Assembly: GCF_051020765.1 (NCBI RefSeq)
Contig: NW_027469570.1
Span: 35,484 to 99,483 of the forward strand
Direction of reading: 5' to 3'
Length of the DNA: 64,000 nt
DNA from: Lasioglossum baleicum
Taxonomy: Eukaryota; Arthropoda; Insecta; Hymenoptera; Halictidae
Below the pieces are notes generated by a model, which was not told the DNA's origin, did not search any database, and saw nothing but the letters and a program-made list of their open reading frames with translations. A program made the translations under genes and the position numbers. This document shows positions 49,203-61,304 of this stretch, piece after piece; position 1 is the stretch's first letter, and each line of letters opens with the position of its first letter.

Positions 49203-50705
49203 GTAGTCACGTTCTCGTAAGCTTTGACACTGGATCATCGAATTCACACATGGCGTTACGGTTCCCATCACTAAAATCTATACCAACTTGCTTCTATGAA
49301 CACGACGTTGTACTCTCGATACAGCGGGTTAGATTCACGGAGTGTAAGGTCTTCGGCAAAGTGTTTGGCACTATAGGAATAGGTAAATATATACAATGGT
49401 TGGATGCGCTGCTTTAATATTCATACCGTGAAATAAGCACTCTATTGCCAATACTGGTCAGCGGAATAGTCCCGGAATAATTGGTATGACTCACAGAATC
49501 ACAGGATAGGTGAAGCAATTGACATAGCTGTTCGTTTCTCACAGAAGGATTTAACGCTCTAGAACTGACTCACTCTCGATATTATAATTCACACACGATA
49601 ATATGATGCCCGTTACAGAAATGAATACTAATTTCATTTCCAGAACAAGAAGTTATACCCCCATTACATGCTTTCGTCGTGTAAGTTCTCTACTAAATCG
49701 TTCGAATTTATACAAATTGGCCACGCACTCAATCAGTCTGACGGTCTACTTTAATATACAAATCGTACATTGATCTGTCTATTACCAATACTATTCAGCG
49801 GATTTTCTCCCGCAATACCTCGCTTTTTCACTCGAAATTACAGGAAAGGTGAAGCTATAGTATTAGCCATGCGATTGTCATAAGAGTTGCTAACGTTCTC
49901 GGAAGATTTGACACTACATATTCTATTCATAGCTGCAATTTGCGTGTCTGTCTGCTAAAGTGCCTACTAATTTCATTCACTGAACTCTAAGCCAAATAGT
50001 GCTGCAACGGGTTAGTTTCGCGGGGGGTAATGTATCCCGTAAGAAGCTTGACCCTTTACCAGTAAGTAACGTTCTACGACGGTTCAAATCTCTATATTAG
50101 CATTCATAGCGGAAATTATGGTGTGTGTTGCCAATACTGTACTGCAGATTTACTCACGGAATTCCTGGTTTGACTCTCGGTATCGTAGGATATGTGAATC
50201 TGTTGGCTTAGCCGTTCGTCTCTCGCAGAAGGTGGCAATGTGCTCGCACGGTTTCCGATCGAAGTTCCTATATATGCATGAAAATAAGGTGTCCGTTTAA
50301 TAATACGACTACTAACTTGATCACGTGAAAAAGATGGAACACAGTCTGTGCAGCGGCTTAGGATCTCGGACGGTAAGGTATTGGTTAGAAACAAGGGATT
50401 TATAACAATTGGTAATGCTCTCCGACGGTTGCACTCTCATGCTTAGTATTCATATCGCGATTTAAGGTTTCTATATCGAATACTGTTCAGCGGATTTAAT
50501 CCCGGAACATCTTGCTTGACTCGCGGAACGACAGGATGCGTGCAGCTATTGACATTGCCGTTCGTCTCTTACTCAAGGTGGAAACGTTCGCGAACGGTTT
50601 GACACTCGCTTGTCCAATGCATGCAGGAAATTAAGGTGCCCGTCTGATAAAATCTGTACTGATGTGATCACGTGCAAACGTCGCGAGACCATCGCTACAG
50701 CGGAT

Positions 50706-50715
50706 TGGGTTCTCG
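50706..50715. repeat. Target-site duplication, left, element copy 2
   Basis: The 10-bp sequence tgggttctcg comes from the sat1 position gggttaggttctcggaagg and is repeated exactly at 51265-51274. Confidence 0.72.
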
Positions 50716-51264
50716 GTTAACGAGTGTCGGAGATTTAAAGTGCGGTTCCGGCCACTAGGGCCTTATCCACACGGCACCCATGGGCGCGGGAATGAGATAC
50801 GCCAAATCACCGCACTGCGTGGCGCAACTTACCACGCACCTACCAATTAGCTCGTAGACTGCAAGCCTTACGCGCCAACCTTGGGTAGGCCGGGACCATT
50901 CTAAATTCCTACTGACTCTGCAGGCCAGTGCCCGAGCTGATCTCACGCAGCTCACCCGTGGAAGGTCTAACCCGTCCGAAGGCGGGCCCCCCTAACCCAC
51001 GATATGGGCTTACCACTGACCCCTCGAGGCCAATCCAAGCAACCGGGGGGGGGGGGGGCGAAGCCCGCCAACCCCAGGGTCCGAACCGGTTTCCGAGGTA
51101 CCAGTGCATGCAGGGCCGTACTAGTCATACGCCGCGTATGGACACCTTACTTCCTGAATGAGGAGCTTGCTCACCTCAGGCTAGGTTCGGCCGACTCGGG
51201 CACCGTGGGCTCGTCATACCCATACTGCAACGGGACCCGAAGGCCCACCGCAGCCTCTGCTGGG
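50716..51264 (-). mobile_element. GC-rich retroelement-like insertion, copy 2 (549 bp)
   Basis: This is the same element on the opposite strand, inside a reverse sat1 block, so its orientation relative to sat1 matches copy 1. It is flanked by 10-bp direct repeats tgggttctcg (50706-50715 and 51265-51274), at a sat1 position different from copies 1 and 3. Shared landmarks with copy 1, read on the minus strand, are gctgcggtgggcc, a ggttcggaccc motif (51077-51087 on plus), taagcccatatcg, ctggcctgcagag and a terminal aaatctccgacac. A run of 14 G (51045-51058 on plus) lies in the middle. Minus-strand frames at 50755-50955 and 51004-51109 show no known domain. Confidence 0.78.
51045..51058. repeat. 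Run of 14 G inside element copy 2
   Basis: The run lies between ccaagcaacc and cgaagcccgcc. Copies 1 and 3 have mixed sequence here instead (gcgggggac on minus in copy 1, agcggggcgacc in copy 3). Confidence 0.9.
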
Positions 51265-51274
51265 TGGGTTCTCG
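51265..51274. repeat. Target-site duplication, right, element copy 2
   Basis: This exact copy of tgggttctcg is followed by ttcagtaaagtattgtg, which continues sat1. Confidence 0.72.
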
Positions 51275-52741
51275 TTCAGTAAAGTATTGTGTATAAAGTG
51301 TGTCTTCATACGAATTGATAGTGTTCCCCGACGGTTTTCTCTCAACATTGAAATGCCTGCCGCCATTGAAGGTACGTATTGTCAATACTGTTCAGAGGAT
51401 TTAATACCGGTAAACCTGGAATTATACTTGGTATCATAGGATACGTGAAGTTGTTGGCTTCGCTGCGCATCTTTCAGGATAGCTGGTAACGTTCTCCAAC
51501 GGTCTGACTCTCGATTTTAATACTGATACATGATAATAAGGTGTCCCTCAGCCGAAATGTCTCCTGATATCTTTTTGCGCGAACAATTATCAAGAAACAT
51601 CCTACAGCTTGTTTGGTTCACGGAAAGCAACGCATTCGGTAAAAAGAATGTCTTTATACCAATTAATAATATTCTGTGACTGTTTGTCTCTCAGCCTAAA
51701 TTTTCATAACAGGAATTAAGGTGTCCACTGCCAATATTCTACAGCGGATTGACTCCCGGAATACCTGGTTCAAAGCTCGGAATCACAGGAAAGGTGCCGC
51801 TATTGACTTATCTGTACGAATCTAACGGATAGTTGTATCTTTCTGGAACAGCATGCATATCGATCTCCTTATTCTTACATGAAAAGAAGATGTCCGTCAC
51901 GAAACAGAAAAATTGGTTGTTTGCTTTAACACGAATTTTGACAATCGATACACCAGGTTAGGGTATCGGAAGGTAAGGGCCTTCGGAAAAAGTTTGAATC
52001 TATGCCAATTCGTTATATTCGACAACGGTCTCACTCTGCAATTAAATATTTAAGCCTGGATGTAGGGCGTATAACGCCAATATTGTACAGCGGATCTACT
52101 CCCTGAATACCTGGTTTGACTCTCTTAATCAGAGGACTCGCGAAAATATTGACTTACCCGATCGTCGCTTTCAGAAGGTGGCAACGTTTACGAGTAGGTC
52201 GACTCTCGATCTTTCAATTCATTCATGAAATTAAGGTGCTCGTCACTAAAATATTTATAAGTTCCTAACTCTGAACATGCCGTTATACTCGCCATAGAGC
52301 TGATATCTCTTTCGGAGAGTAAGATATTCTGTAAGAAGTTTAACCGTAATCGAATATGAAATGTTCTACTACGGCTTGGCGGCCTATTTTAATACTCACT
52401 CCGCGAATTGAGGTTCCAATTTTCAATAATCCTCAGCGCATTTACCATCGGATTACCTGGTGAGTCTCACGGAATCAAAGGATGGTTGGAGCTATTGACT
52501 TATCCGTTCGACTCTCAAAGAGGGTGGTAACGTTCTCGAACGGTCTGACCCTCGGTTTTGCTTTTCACGCATGGAAATAAGGTGCGCCTCTGCTAAAGTG
52601 CTTCCGTGAACATTATGCTAGGCACTCGCTAGAGAGGGTTAGGTGCTCGGATGGTAAGGCATTTGGTCAAAAGATTGACTTTATTCAAATAGGTAACGTT
52701 CGGCAACTGTTTGACGCTTTACGTTAATAATTAATTCGTGA

Positions 52742-52749
52742 ATTAAGGT
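52742..52749. repeat. Target-site duplication, left, element copy 3
   Basis: The 8-bp sequence attaaggt is the common sat1 gaattaaggtgtc site and is repeated at 53298-53305. Confidence 0.65.
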
Positions 52750-53297
52750 CTCATCTTGTGTCGGTGATATAGCGTGACCAACCTGCCACTAGGGCCTTGC
52801 GGCACGGCCCCATGGGCGCGGGATTTGGATACGCCAAATCAGCGCCGTGCGTGACACTCCTAGCCATGCACCTATCAATTAGCTCGTAGACTGCAAGCCA
52901 TACGCGCCAATCTTCGGTAGCCCGGGACTTATCTAAATACCTACTGACTCTGGAGGTCAGTGTCCGAGATACTCTCACGCAGCTTACCAGTGAAGGGTCC
53001 GACAATGCAAAGATAACGCCCTCTAACCCGCGATATGGGCTTAACACAGCCCGAGCGAGGTCAACTCAAGCAACTAGCGGGGCGACCGGACGAAGCCCGC
53101 CTCTCCAGGGCTCGAACCGCATCCCGAGGTGCCAGTGAATGCAGGGCCGTTCTGGTCGCACTCCGTGTATGGACACTTTAATTCCTGAATGAGGTGATTG
53201 GTTACCTCGGCCATGGTTCAGCCGAATGGGGCACCGTGGGTTCGTCATACACATACTGCAATGGAACCAGAAGGCCCACCGCAGCTTCTGGGGGGGT
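52750..53297 (-). mobile_element. GC-rich retroelement-like insertion, copy 3 (548 bp)
   Basis: This third copy has the same orientation as copy 2 and lies 1.5 kb from it. It is flanked by 8-bp direct repeats attaaggt (52742-52749 and 53298-53305), again at a different sat1 position. Its minus-strand open frame (52751-53047) is similar to the copy 2 frame over about 60 residues: both contain WRV, LAVYELI and RC, then ADLAY and PAPMG. Most differences between the two copies are amino-acid replacements, so the shared frame may simply reflect DNA similarity. Its end is ccgacacaagatgag, more diverged than in copies 1 and 2. The family is not recognised. Confidence 0.76.
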
Positions 53298-53305
53298 ATT
53301 AAGGT
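53298..53305. repeat. Target-site duplication, right, element copy 3
   Basis: This second attaaggt is followed by accaatggccaatagtg, which continues sat1 in register. Confidence 0.65.
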
Positions 53306-56300
53306 ACCAATGGCCAATAGTGTTGAGCGGATTTACTCAAGGCACACGTGGTTTGGCTCTCGGAATTACAGCATAGTTGAAGTTATTCACTTAGACGTTC
53401 GACTCTGGAGGAAGATCGAACCGCTACCGAATGGTTTGACACTCGATCATCTAATCCATACATGAAATTTATGTGACCAGCACTAAAATGTATATCAATT
53501 TGCTTCTCCGAACACGAAAATATAATATGGATACTGCGGGTTAGCTTCACGGAAAATATGGCCATCGGTAAAAAGCTCGATTATATACAAATAGGTATCG
53601 TTCTACAATGCTTTGAATTTCCTCTTTAACATTTATACCGCGAAATTGCGTGTCTAATGTGAATACTGTACAGCGGCTATAGACGTGGACTACCTGGATT
53701 GACTCTTGGAATCACAGGATTGGTGAAGATATTGACGCAGCCGTTCGTCTCTCACTGAAGGTAGTAACGTTCCCGAACGATTTAACAATCGATCTTCTAA
53801 TTTATGCATGGAAATACAGTGCACGTCACTAAAATGTGTATTAATGTGTTTGTCTGAACACGAAGCTATACTCTCGATACGGGCGGGTTAGATTCTCGAA
53901 AGGCAAGGTATTCTGTGAATGGTTTCACTCCATATCAATAGGCAGCGCCCTAGAGCGGTATGGCGGCAAGCTTTAATGTTCATACCGTGAATTAAGGTAT
54001 CTATTTCCGATACAGTACAGGGCATTTACCCACGGAGTACCAGGTTTGACGATCGGAATCCCTGGATAAGTGAAGCTATTAACTTGGCCGTTACGTCATG
54101 TAAGGTAGATATCCTTCTCGAACTGTCTGACCCTCGAACTTCTAATTCACATACGAAATTAATCGTACCGTCTGAAATGCAAGCTATTTCTTCCTAGAAC
54201 AAGGAGTTATATTCTGGATACAGCGGGTTATGATCTCAGAAGGTACGGAATTCGGTATTGAGTGTGACGTTATGCCAATTGGTAACGTTCTCAAATATTT
54301 TGTCGCTCTACAATAATATTCATACCGTGAAAAATGCGTCCACTGCTTATACTCTTCACCCCACCCCATTTACTCCTGGAATACCAGGCTTGACGCTCGG
54401 AATCACAACTATATGTGATGCTATTGACTCAGGCGTTCGACTCTCAAAGAATGTGATAACGCTCTGGGACTGTTTGATACTCGATCTGCTAATTCAGGCA
54501 TAGAATTGAGGTGTCCGTCTACTAAAATGTCGACCAATTTATTTCCAGGAATCCGCAGAAAACCCACGATACAACGGGTTATGTTCTCGTAAGGTAAGGT
54601 ATCCGGTATGGAGTATGACGTTATAGCAATGGGTAACGTTGTCCAGCGGTTTGACTCTGTCCCTTAATATCCATGCCGTGAATAAATGTGTCTATTGTCA
54701 ACACTCTTCAGTGGATATACTCCTGATATTCCAGGTGTGACTCTCGGGGTCACAGGATAGGTGTAGCTACCGACTCCGCCGTTCATTCCCCAACGATGGT
54801 GGTAACGTTCTCGAATGGTTTGACACTAGATCTTCTAATTCATACGTGAAATTATGGTGCCCGCCACTATGATGAATAATAACTTTCTTCTCTGAACACA
54901 AAGACGCACCCCCGATTCAGCGCGTTAGCTTCTCGGAAGTTAAGGTCTTCGTCAAAAATTTGAATCTACAAATGTACGTAACGTTGTTCCACGGTTTGTC
55001 TCTCTACTTTGTTACTCATGCAGCGAATTGACGTGCCTATTGCCAAAACTGAACAGCGGATTTACTGCAGGAATGCCTTGCCTAACTCTCGGCATCAAAG
55101 GACAGGTGAAGCTATTGACGCATCTGTGCGATCTATAGAAATGGTCGACGCTGAATGGTACGCTGAACATTATTGGCAATAGACACCATAATTCACGGTT
55201 TGAATATTAAAATGAGGCGTCAAACCGTTTGAGAGCGATACCAAATATTATAAAGTCAAGCGTCTTACTGAAGGCCTTAACCGGCGAAAAGATAACCGAC
55301 TGTATCGCAAGTAGAACTTCGTGTATAGTAAAACACGTTAGTTTACATTATTGTGACGGCATGTTAATTTTGTGTATGAATTAGATGATCGAGGATCAAA
55401 CCTCTCGGGATCGATACCACCCTCGGCTAAAACCGAACGGTTGAGTCAATAGCTTCACCTACCCTACGATTCCGCGAGTCAGTTGAGATATTCCGGGAGT
55501 GAATTAGGTGTGCAGTATTGGCAATAGACACCTTAATTCACAGTATGAATATAGTGTCGGAGGTCATTACCAACTCGTATTAAGTCATTCTTTTTATGGA
55601 ATACCTTACCTTCCTGGAACCGAACCGACTGCAGCGATTGTCTTGTTTAGTACACACGGAAACAAATCATTAGACATTTTAGAAGATGGGCACTATTATT
55701 TCGTGTATCAGTAGGAAGATCGAGGGTCAAGCCGTTGGAGAACGTTACCACCTTCTGTGAGAGACGAAGGGCTACGTCAATAGCTTCACCTATTCAGTGA
55801 TTCCGAGATTCAAGCCCGGTATTTCGGGAGTAAATCCACTGTATAGTTTAGGCATTGGATTTCGTATTTCACGGTTTGAATATTAACGTGTATCGTCAAG
55901 GCATTTGAGAGCTATACCAATTGGTATGAAGTAAAACGTTTTACCGAAAGCCTTACCTTCCGCGAACTTCATGGGCTTCGTCGAAAGCATAAGGTCGTGT
56001 TCAGAGAAAGGAATTGGTATACATTTCAGTGACGAGCACCTTAATTTTATTTTTGAATTCGAAGATCGAGTGTCACACCGTTCGTGGACGTTACCAACTT
56101 CTGTGAGAGACGAACGGCCAACTCTGAAGCTTCATATATCCTGTTTTCGGAGAGTCAAACCAGGTTTAGCGACAGTAAATCCGCTCTGCAGTATTGCCGA
56201 TAGACACCTCAATTCACGGTATGGATATTAAAACAGGCCGTCTAGCCGTTGTAGAGCATTATCAATTCGTGTAGGGTTAAATGTCTTACAGAATGCTTTT

Positions 56301-56746
56301 CCATCCGAAAAACTAACCCGCTGTATCGGGAGTGTAACACCGCGATCAGAGGTAGGAACTAGCATTCAATTTAGTGAAGAGTACCTCAATTTCATGCATG
56401 AATTAGAATATCGAATGTGAAATATTTCGGGAATGTTACCACCTTCTCTGAGGGACGAAGGACTAAGTCAATAGCTACACAAAATCCTGTGATTCAGAGT
56501 GTCAGGCCAGGTATTCCGTTAGTAAATCCGTTGAACAGTATTGGCAATTATCAGCTTAATTCAATACAAAAATAGAGCGACATACCGTTTGAGAACGTTA
56601 CCAATTGCTATAAAGTCAAACGTTTACCGAAGGCCCTACCATCCGGGAACTTCTCACGCGTCATCAAGGGTATACCTCCATGTGCAGAGAATGAAAGTAG
56701 TATCCATTTCAGTGACGGATACCATAACCTCATTTATGAATTAGAA

Positions 56747-56920
56747 GATCGAGGGTCATACCGTTCGACAAAGGTGAAATCTTCTGTGAGAGACGAACGG
56801 CTACGTCAGTAGCTTCAACGTATCCATTGATTGCTAGAGTCAAACCTGGTATTCCGTGAGTAAATCAGCTCAGCAGTATTGGCAATGGAAGCATTAATTC
56901 ACGGTTTGAATCTTAATGCT
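56747..56920 (+). repeat. Sat1 reference unit, A half (174 bp)
   Basis: This half runs from gatcgagggtcataccgttc to the base before gacagtcaaacc. It holds the regions corresponding to the consensus pieces gaacggctaagtcaatagc, ttcacctatcctgtgattcc, ggagtaaatccgctgaacag and tattggcaatagacacc. Its last third (taattcacggtttgaat) aligns with the end of the B half, and its first 30 bases align with the start of the B half. This supports an ancestral unit of about 173 bp. Confidence 0.8.
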
Positions 56921-57092
56921 GACAGTCAAACCTTTTGAGTATGTTACCAGTTGCAATAATGTCAAACGTGTTGCCGAATGCCTTGACGTCGGAGAAGATA
57001 ACACGCCTTATCAAGAGTGCAACTACGTGTATAGTGAAACACAACAGTACATGTGTTAGTGACGATAACTTAAATTCATGTACGAATTAGAA
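56921..57092 (+). repeat. Sat1 reference unit, B half (172 bp)
   Basis: This half starts gacagtcaaaccttttgagt and ends with taaattcatgtacgaatt. It holds the regions corresponding to accaattggtataaagtcaa, ttaccttccgagaagctaac, ccgctgtatcgagagtataa and aaattagtatacatttta. Together with the A half it makes a 346-bp unit. The start and end motifs are shared with A, while the middle has diverged beyond easy alignment by eye. Confidence 0.8.
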
Positions 57093-59159
57093 ATCGAGCG
57101 TCAAACCGCTCGAGAACGTTGCCACCTTCTGCGAGGGACGAACGGCTAAGTGAAGAGCTCTACCTGTCCCGAGATTCCCAAAGTCAAACTAGGTATTCCT
57201 CGATTAAATTTGTTGAACGGTACCGCCTATGGACACCATTGCTCACGGCTTGAATAAAAAAGTAGAGGGTCAAACTGGTGAATATCGTTAGCAATTGCTA
57301 TAAAGACAAACGTTATACTGAAGACCTTATCCCCGGAAAACTAACCGACTACATCGGTAGTATAACTTCGTGTTTAGTGACAGAAGATAGTCTCCATTTC
57401 AGTGACGCGCACCTTAGCTTCATCTCTGAATTACATGATCGGGGGTCAAACCGTTCTGGATCGTTACCGCCTTCTTTGAGATTCGAGCGGCAAAGTCAAT
57501 TGCTTTACCTATCAGGTGGTTCGGAGAGCCAAACCAGGTATTTCTGGAGTAATTCCGCTGACCTTTATTCCCAATAGACACATTAATTCGCGGAGTGAAT
57601 ATTGCAATACATCGTCACACCGTGTGGTAACGTTACTAATCTCTATAAAGTCAAACGTTTTAAGGAATGCCTTACCGTCCGAGAAATTGACCCGGTGTAT
57701 TGAGGGTATAACTACGTTCTCATAGAAGAAAATTTGTGTCCATTCTCGTAACGGGCACCATAATCTAATGCATGAATAAGGAGATCGTTAGTCAATCCCT
57801 TAGAGATCGTTGCGTCCTTCTTTGAGAGCCGAACTGCTGTTTCACCCGTTTCACCTATACTTGTTATTCCGAAAGTCCACTGAACAGTATTGGCAATATA
57901 CCCCGTAATTCGCGGACTGAATATTAAAGTGCAGCGACGTACCGTTTTAGTTCGTTGCCAATTGGTATAAGATAAAACACATTGCCGAAGTCCTAACCCT
58001 CCGAAAAATTAACCCGCTGCATTGAAAGTACAACCTCGTATTCAGAGAAAGAAATTGGTATTCATTTCAGTGGCGTGCACCTTAATTTCATGCAAGACTT
58101 ACAAAATCGATGGTGAAACAGTTCGTGAACTTTAGCACCGTCTTTGAGAGTCGAACGGGAAAGTCAATAACTCCATATATCCTGTGATTCCGAGAGTTAT
58201 CTCAGGTAATCCGGGAGTAAGTCCGCTGATTAGTATTGACAATTGAAACCTTAATTCACAGTTTGTATATTAGCGTAGAGCGTCAAACTGTTTGAAAACG
58301 ATACCAATTGCTATTAAGTTAAACGATTTCCCGAAGCCTATGCCCTCCGAAAAATTTGCCACTGTGTCGAGAGCATATATCCGCATTCAGACGTACGAAC
58401 TAGTATACACTTTAGTGGCGAGCACCATAATTTCGTGAATGAATTCGAAGATCGTGTGTCAAGCCGTGCGGGAGCGTTACCGCCAGCTTTGAGAATCGAG
58501 CGGCTGTGCCAGTAGCTTCACCTTTCCTATGATACCGTGAGTCAAGTCAGGTATTCCGAGAGTAAATCTGCATTTCAGTATGGGTATTACGGACCCTATT
58601 TCACTCTATAAATATTAAAGTGCACAGCCAAACCATTGTCGAACGATACCTATTGCTGTATAGCCAAACATTTAACCGGAGGCCTTACCTTCCCAGTAGT
58701 TAACCCGCTGTATCGAGAGTATAACTTCGTGGTCAGAGATGCAAATTAATATACATTTAAGTGTCGAGCCCCTTAGTTTCATGTATGAATTAGAAGATCT
58801 AGGGACGAATCATTCGAGAACGTAACCATCCTCTATTGAGGTCGAACGGCTAAGTCAAAACTTTCACATATCCTTTGGTTCCAAGAGTTAAACTAGGTAT
58901 ATCGGGAATAAATCCGTTGAACAGTATTGGCATTAGGCACACTAATTCATTGTATGGATATTAAAGTTGAGCGTCAAATCGATCGAGTACGTTACCTTCT
59001 TGTATATAGTTAAACCTTTTACCGAAAGCCATACCGGCCGAGAATGTAAACCTCCGTATCGAGAGTATAAGTTTGTGTTCAGAGAAACACATTAGTATAC
59101 ATTTTAACGATGGGCACCATAATTACATGTAGTGCTTATAGGATCGAGGATCAAACCGC

Positions 59160-59385
59160 TCGAGAACGTTACCATCTTCTTTGAGAGACGAACGACTAAG
59201 TCCATAGCTTGCAGTATTCCAATATTCGGAGAGGCAAACCATGTATTCCCGGAGTAAATGTTACTAATTTGCTACCACGAACACTGAGCATGACACTTCC
59301 TGCAGTAGGTTGGACTTCTTGGAAGGTATGTCCTTCGGTAAAAGGTTTGACTTTTTTATTGTTCGTAACATTCTTCGACGGTTTG
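59160..59385 (+). repeat. Inversion-junction module J4 (breakpoint about 59260)
   Basis: The left flank has agcttgcagtattccaatat and ccatgtattcccggag. The right flank has ttactaatttgctaccacga, acactgagcatgacac and ggttggac. These are the same breakpoint and variants as J1 and J3. Confidence 0.87.
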
Positions 59386-61283
59386 ACTCTCCACTTTATT
59401 ATTCATTCCGCGAATTGAGGTGTCTATTGCCAAAGCTGTTCAACGTAGTTACTCCCGAAATTCATGGTTTGACTCTCGGAATAACAGGATAGGTGAATCC
59501 ATTCGATCTGCTGTGCGACTCTCAGAAATGGTGGTAACGATGTGCACCTGTCTGACCATCGACCTTCTAATTCATAGATGAAATGAAGCTGCCCGTCCCT
59601 TAAATGTATACTGTTGTTCTTCCCTGAACACGAAGTTATACTCTCGATGAAGCGGGAGAGGTTCACGGCAGGCAAGTCCTTCAGTATAACGTTTGACTTT
59701 GCACCAATTGGTGACAGTCTCAGACGGTTTGACGAGCTACTGCAATATTAAACCATGATTTAAGGCGTCTACTGAATTACTATTTACTACCAGAATATCT
59801 ACTTTCACTTTCGGAATCAAAGGATAGCAGAACCTATTGTATTAGCCGATCGACTCTCGGTGGGTGTGGGAATGCTCTGGAACTGTATGATTCTCGGTCA
59901 TCAATGTCATACACGAAATTATGGTGCCCAGATCTAAAATGTATACCTGTGTTTGCCTGAACACGAAGTTATATTTTTGACACAGCGGGCTAAGTTCGCG
60001 GAAGTAAAGGCCTTCGGTACAACGTTTGACACAATGCCGATAAGTAACGTTCTACAACGGTTTAACTCTGTATGTTAATATTTATACCGTGAAATAGGGT
60101 GGCCATACTGAGCAGCGTATTTACTCGCAGATTACCTGCTTTGAATCTCGGAATCTCAGGGTGGGTGAAGCTATTAATTCAGACGTTCGAGTTTCAAAGA
60201 AGGTGGTAACATTCTCGACCGTTTTGACACAAGATCTTCTAATTGTTACCTGTAATTAAGGTGCCCGTGACTATAGTGTATACCAATTTATACCACTGAT
60301 CACGAAGCTATACTGTCGATACAGCGGATTTGGTACCCGGAGGGTAAGGTCTTCGGTAAATGGTTTGATATTATAGCATCTATTCTCGTTCTCAACCGGT
60401 TTCACGCTTTACTGCAATATTGAAACCGTGAAATAACGTGTCCATTGCCAATAGTGTGCAACGGATTGACACCAGATATACGTAGTGTTATTCTCGGAAA
60501 TACAGGACGGGTGAATTTACTGACTCTGCCGATGGGCTCTCAATGATTGTGGTAACGTTTATGGAAGTTTCGACGCTAGATCTTCTAATTCATATATCAA
60601 ATTAAGGTGTTAGTCGCTAAAATGCATACCAATTTGTATCTGTGGTCACAAAGTTATACCCTCGAACCGCAGGACGAGTGAAGCTATTGACATCGCCGTT
60701 CGATTCTCGCAGAAGGTGGCAACGTTCTCGAAATGTTTTACTCATTATTTTGGAATTCATGTATAAACATAAGGTGCCCGTCACTACAATGAATACTAAT
60801 TTTGTATCTCTCTACACGGAATTATATTCTTGATACAGCGGGTTAGGTTCTCGGAGGGTAAAGTCATTGGTAGAACTATTGACATTATACTAATGGGTCA
60901 CACCAATGGGACTTCCGGTAAGCCTATCGGAATAACAGGATACGAGGAGCTATCAGCTTAGGCGTCCGAATCGCAATGAAGGTGGGATCGCAATCTAACG
61001 GTTTGACTGTCGGTTTTTCGACTATTACATGGAAATAAGTCATCCGTCTGCGAAAGTGACTGCTAATTTGTATCCGTTTACACTAAGAGTGGCACTCGCT
61101 ACTGCGGGTGAGGATCTTGGAAGATAAGGTATCAGGTAAAATGTTTGAATATACAGCATTACGTAATGCGCTCCAACGGCTTGACGCTATAAATTAATAA
61201 TGATACCGTGAATTAAGGTGTCTATTGCCAATACTGGTCATGCAGATTTGCTCCTGGAATGCCAGGGAGGATTGACTTACAGA

Positions 61284-61304
61284 ATAGCTTCATCTATCCT
61301 GTGA
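61284..61304 (+). other. Micro-inversion inside a reverse sat1 unit
   Basis: Within a reverse unit, about 20 bases read atagcttcatctatcctgtg, which is the forward-strand form of the usual cacaggataggtgaagctat. The text on both sides stays in reverse orientation. Confidence 0.82.

Larger units (their letters stand above)
39893..55149 (-). repeat. Sat1 array, reverse block R4 (about 40 units, with two insertions)
   Basis: This is the longest single-orientation sat1 block. It contains GC-rich element copies 2 and 3, the 320-bp tandem duplication at 45021-45664, a 32-bp local duplication at 49139-49202, and variant segments shared with other blocks (46650-47310 with 9760-10410; 42330-42545 with 48480-49030). 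One unit near 40740-40800 is shortened and has an AT-rich replacement. The strand change at the right end lies somewhere in 55140-55158. Confidence 0.94.
55150..59260 (+). repeat. Sat1 array, forward block F5 (about 12 units)
   Basis: This forward sat1 block begins with tacgctgaacattattggca and runs with comparatively regular units to the junction at 59260. The reference unit described separately (56747-57092) lies here. No gene, RNA or insertion is seen. Confidence 0.94.
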
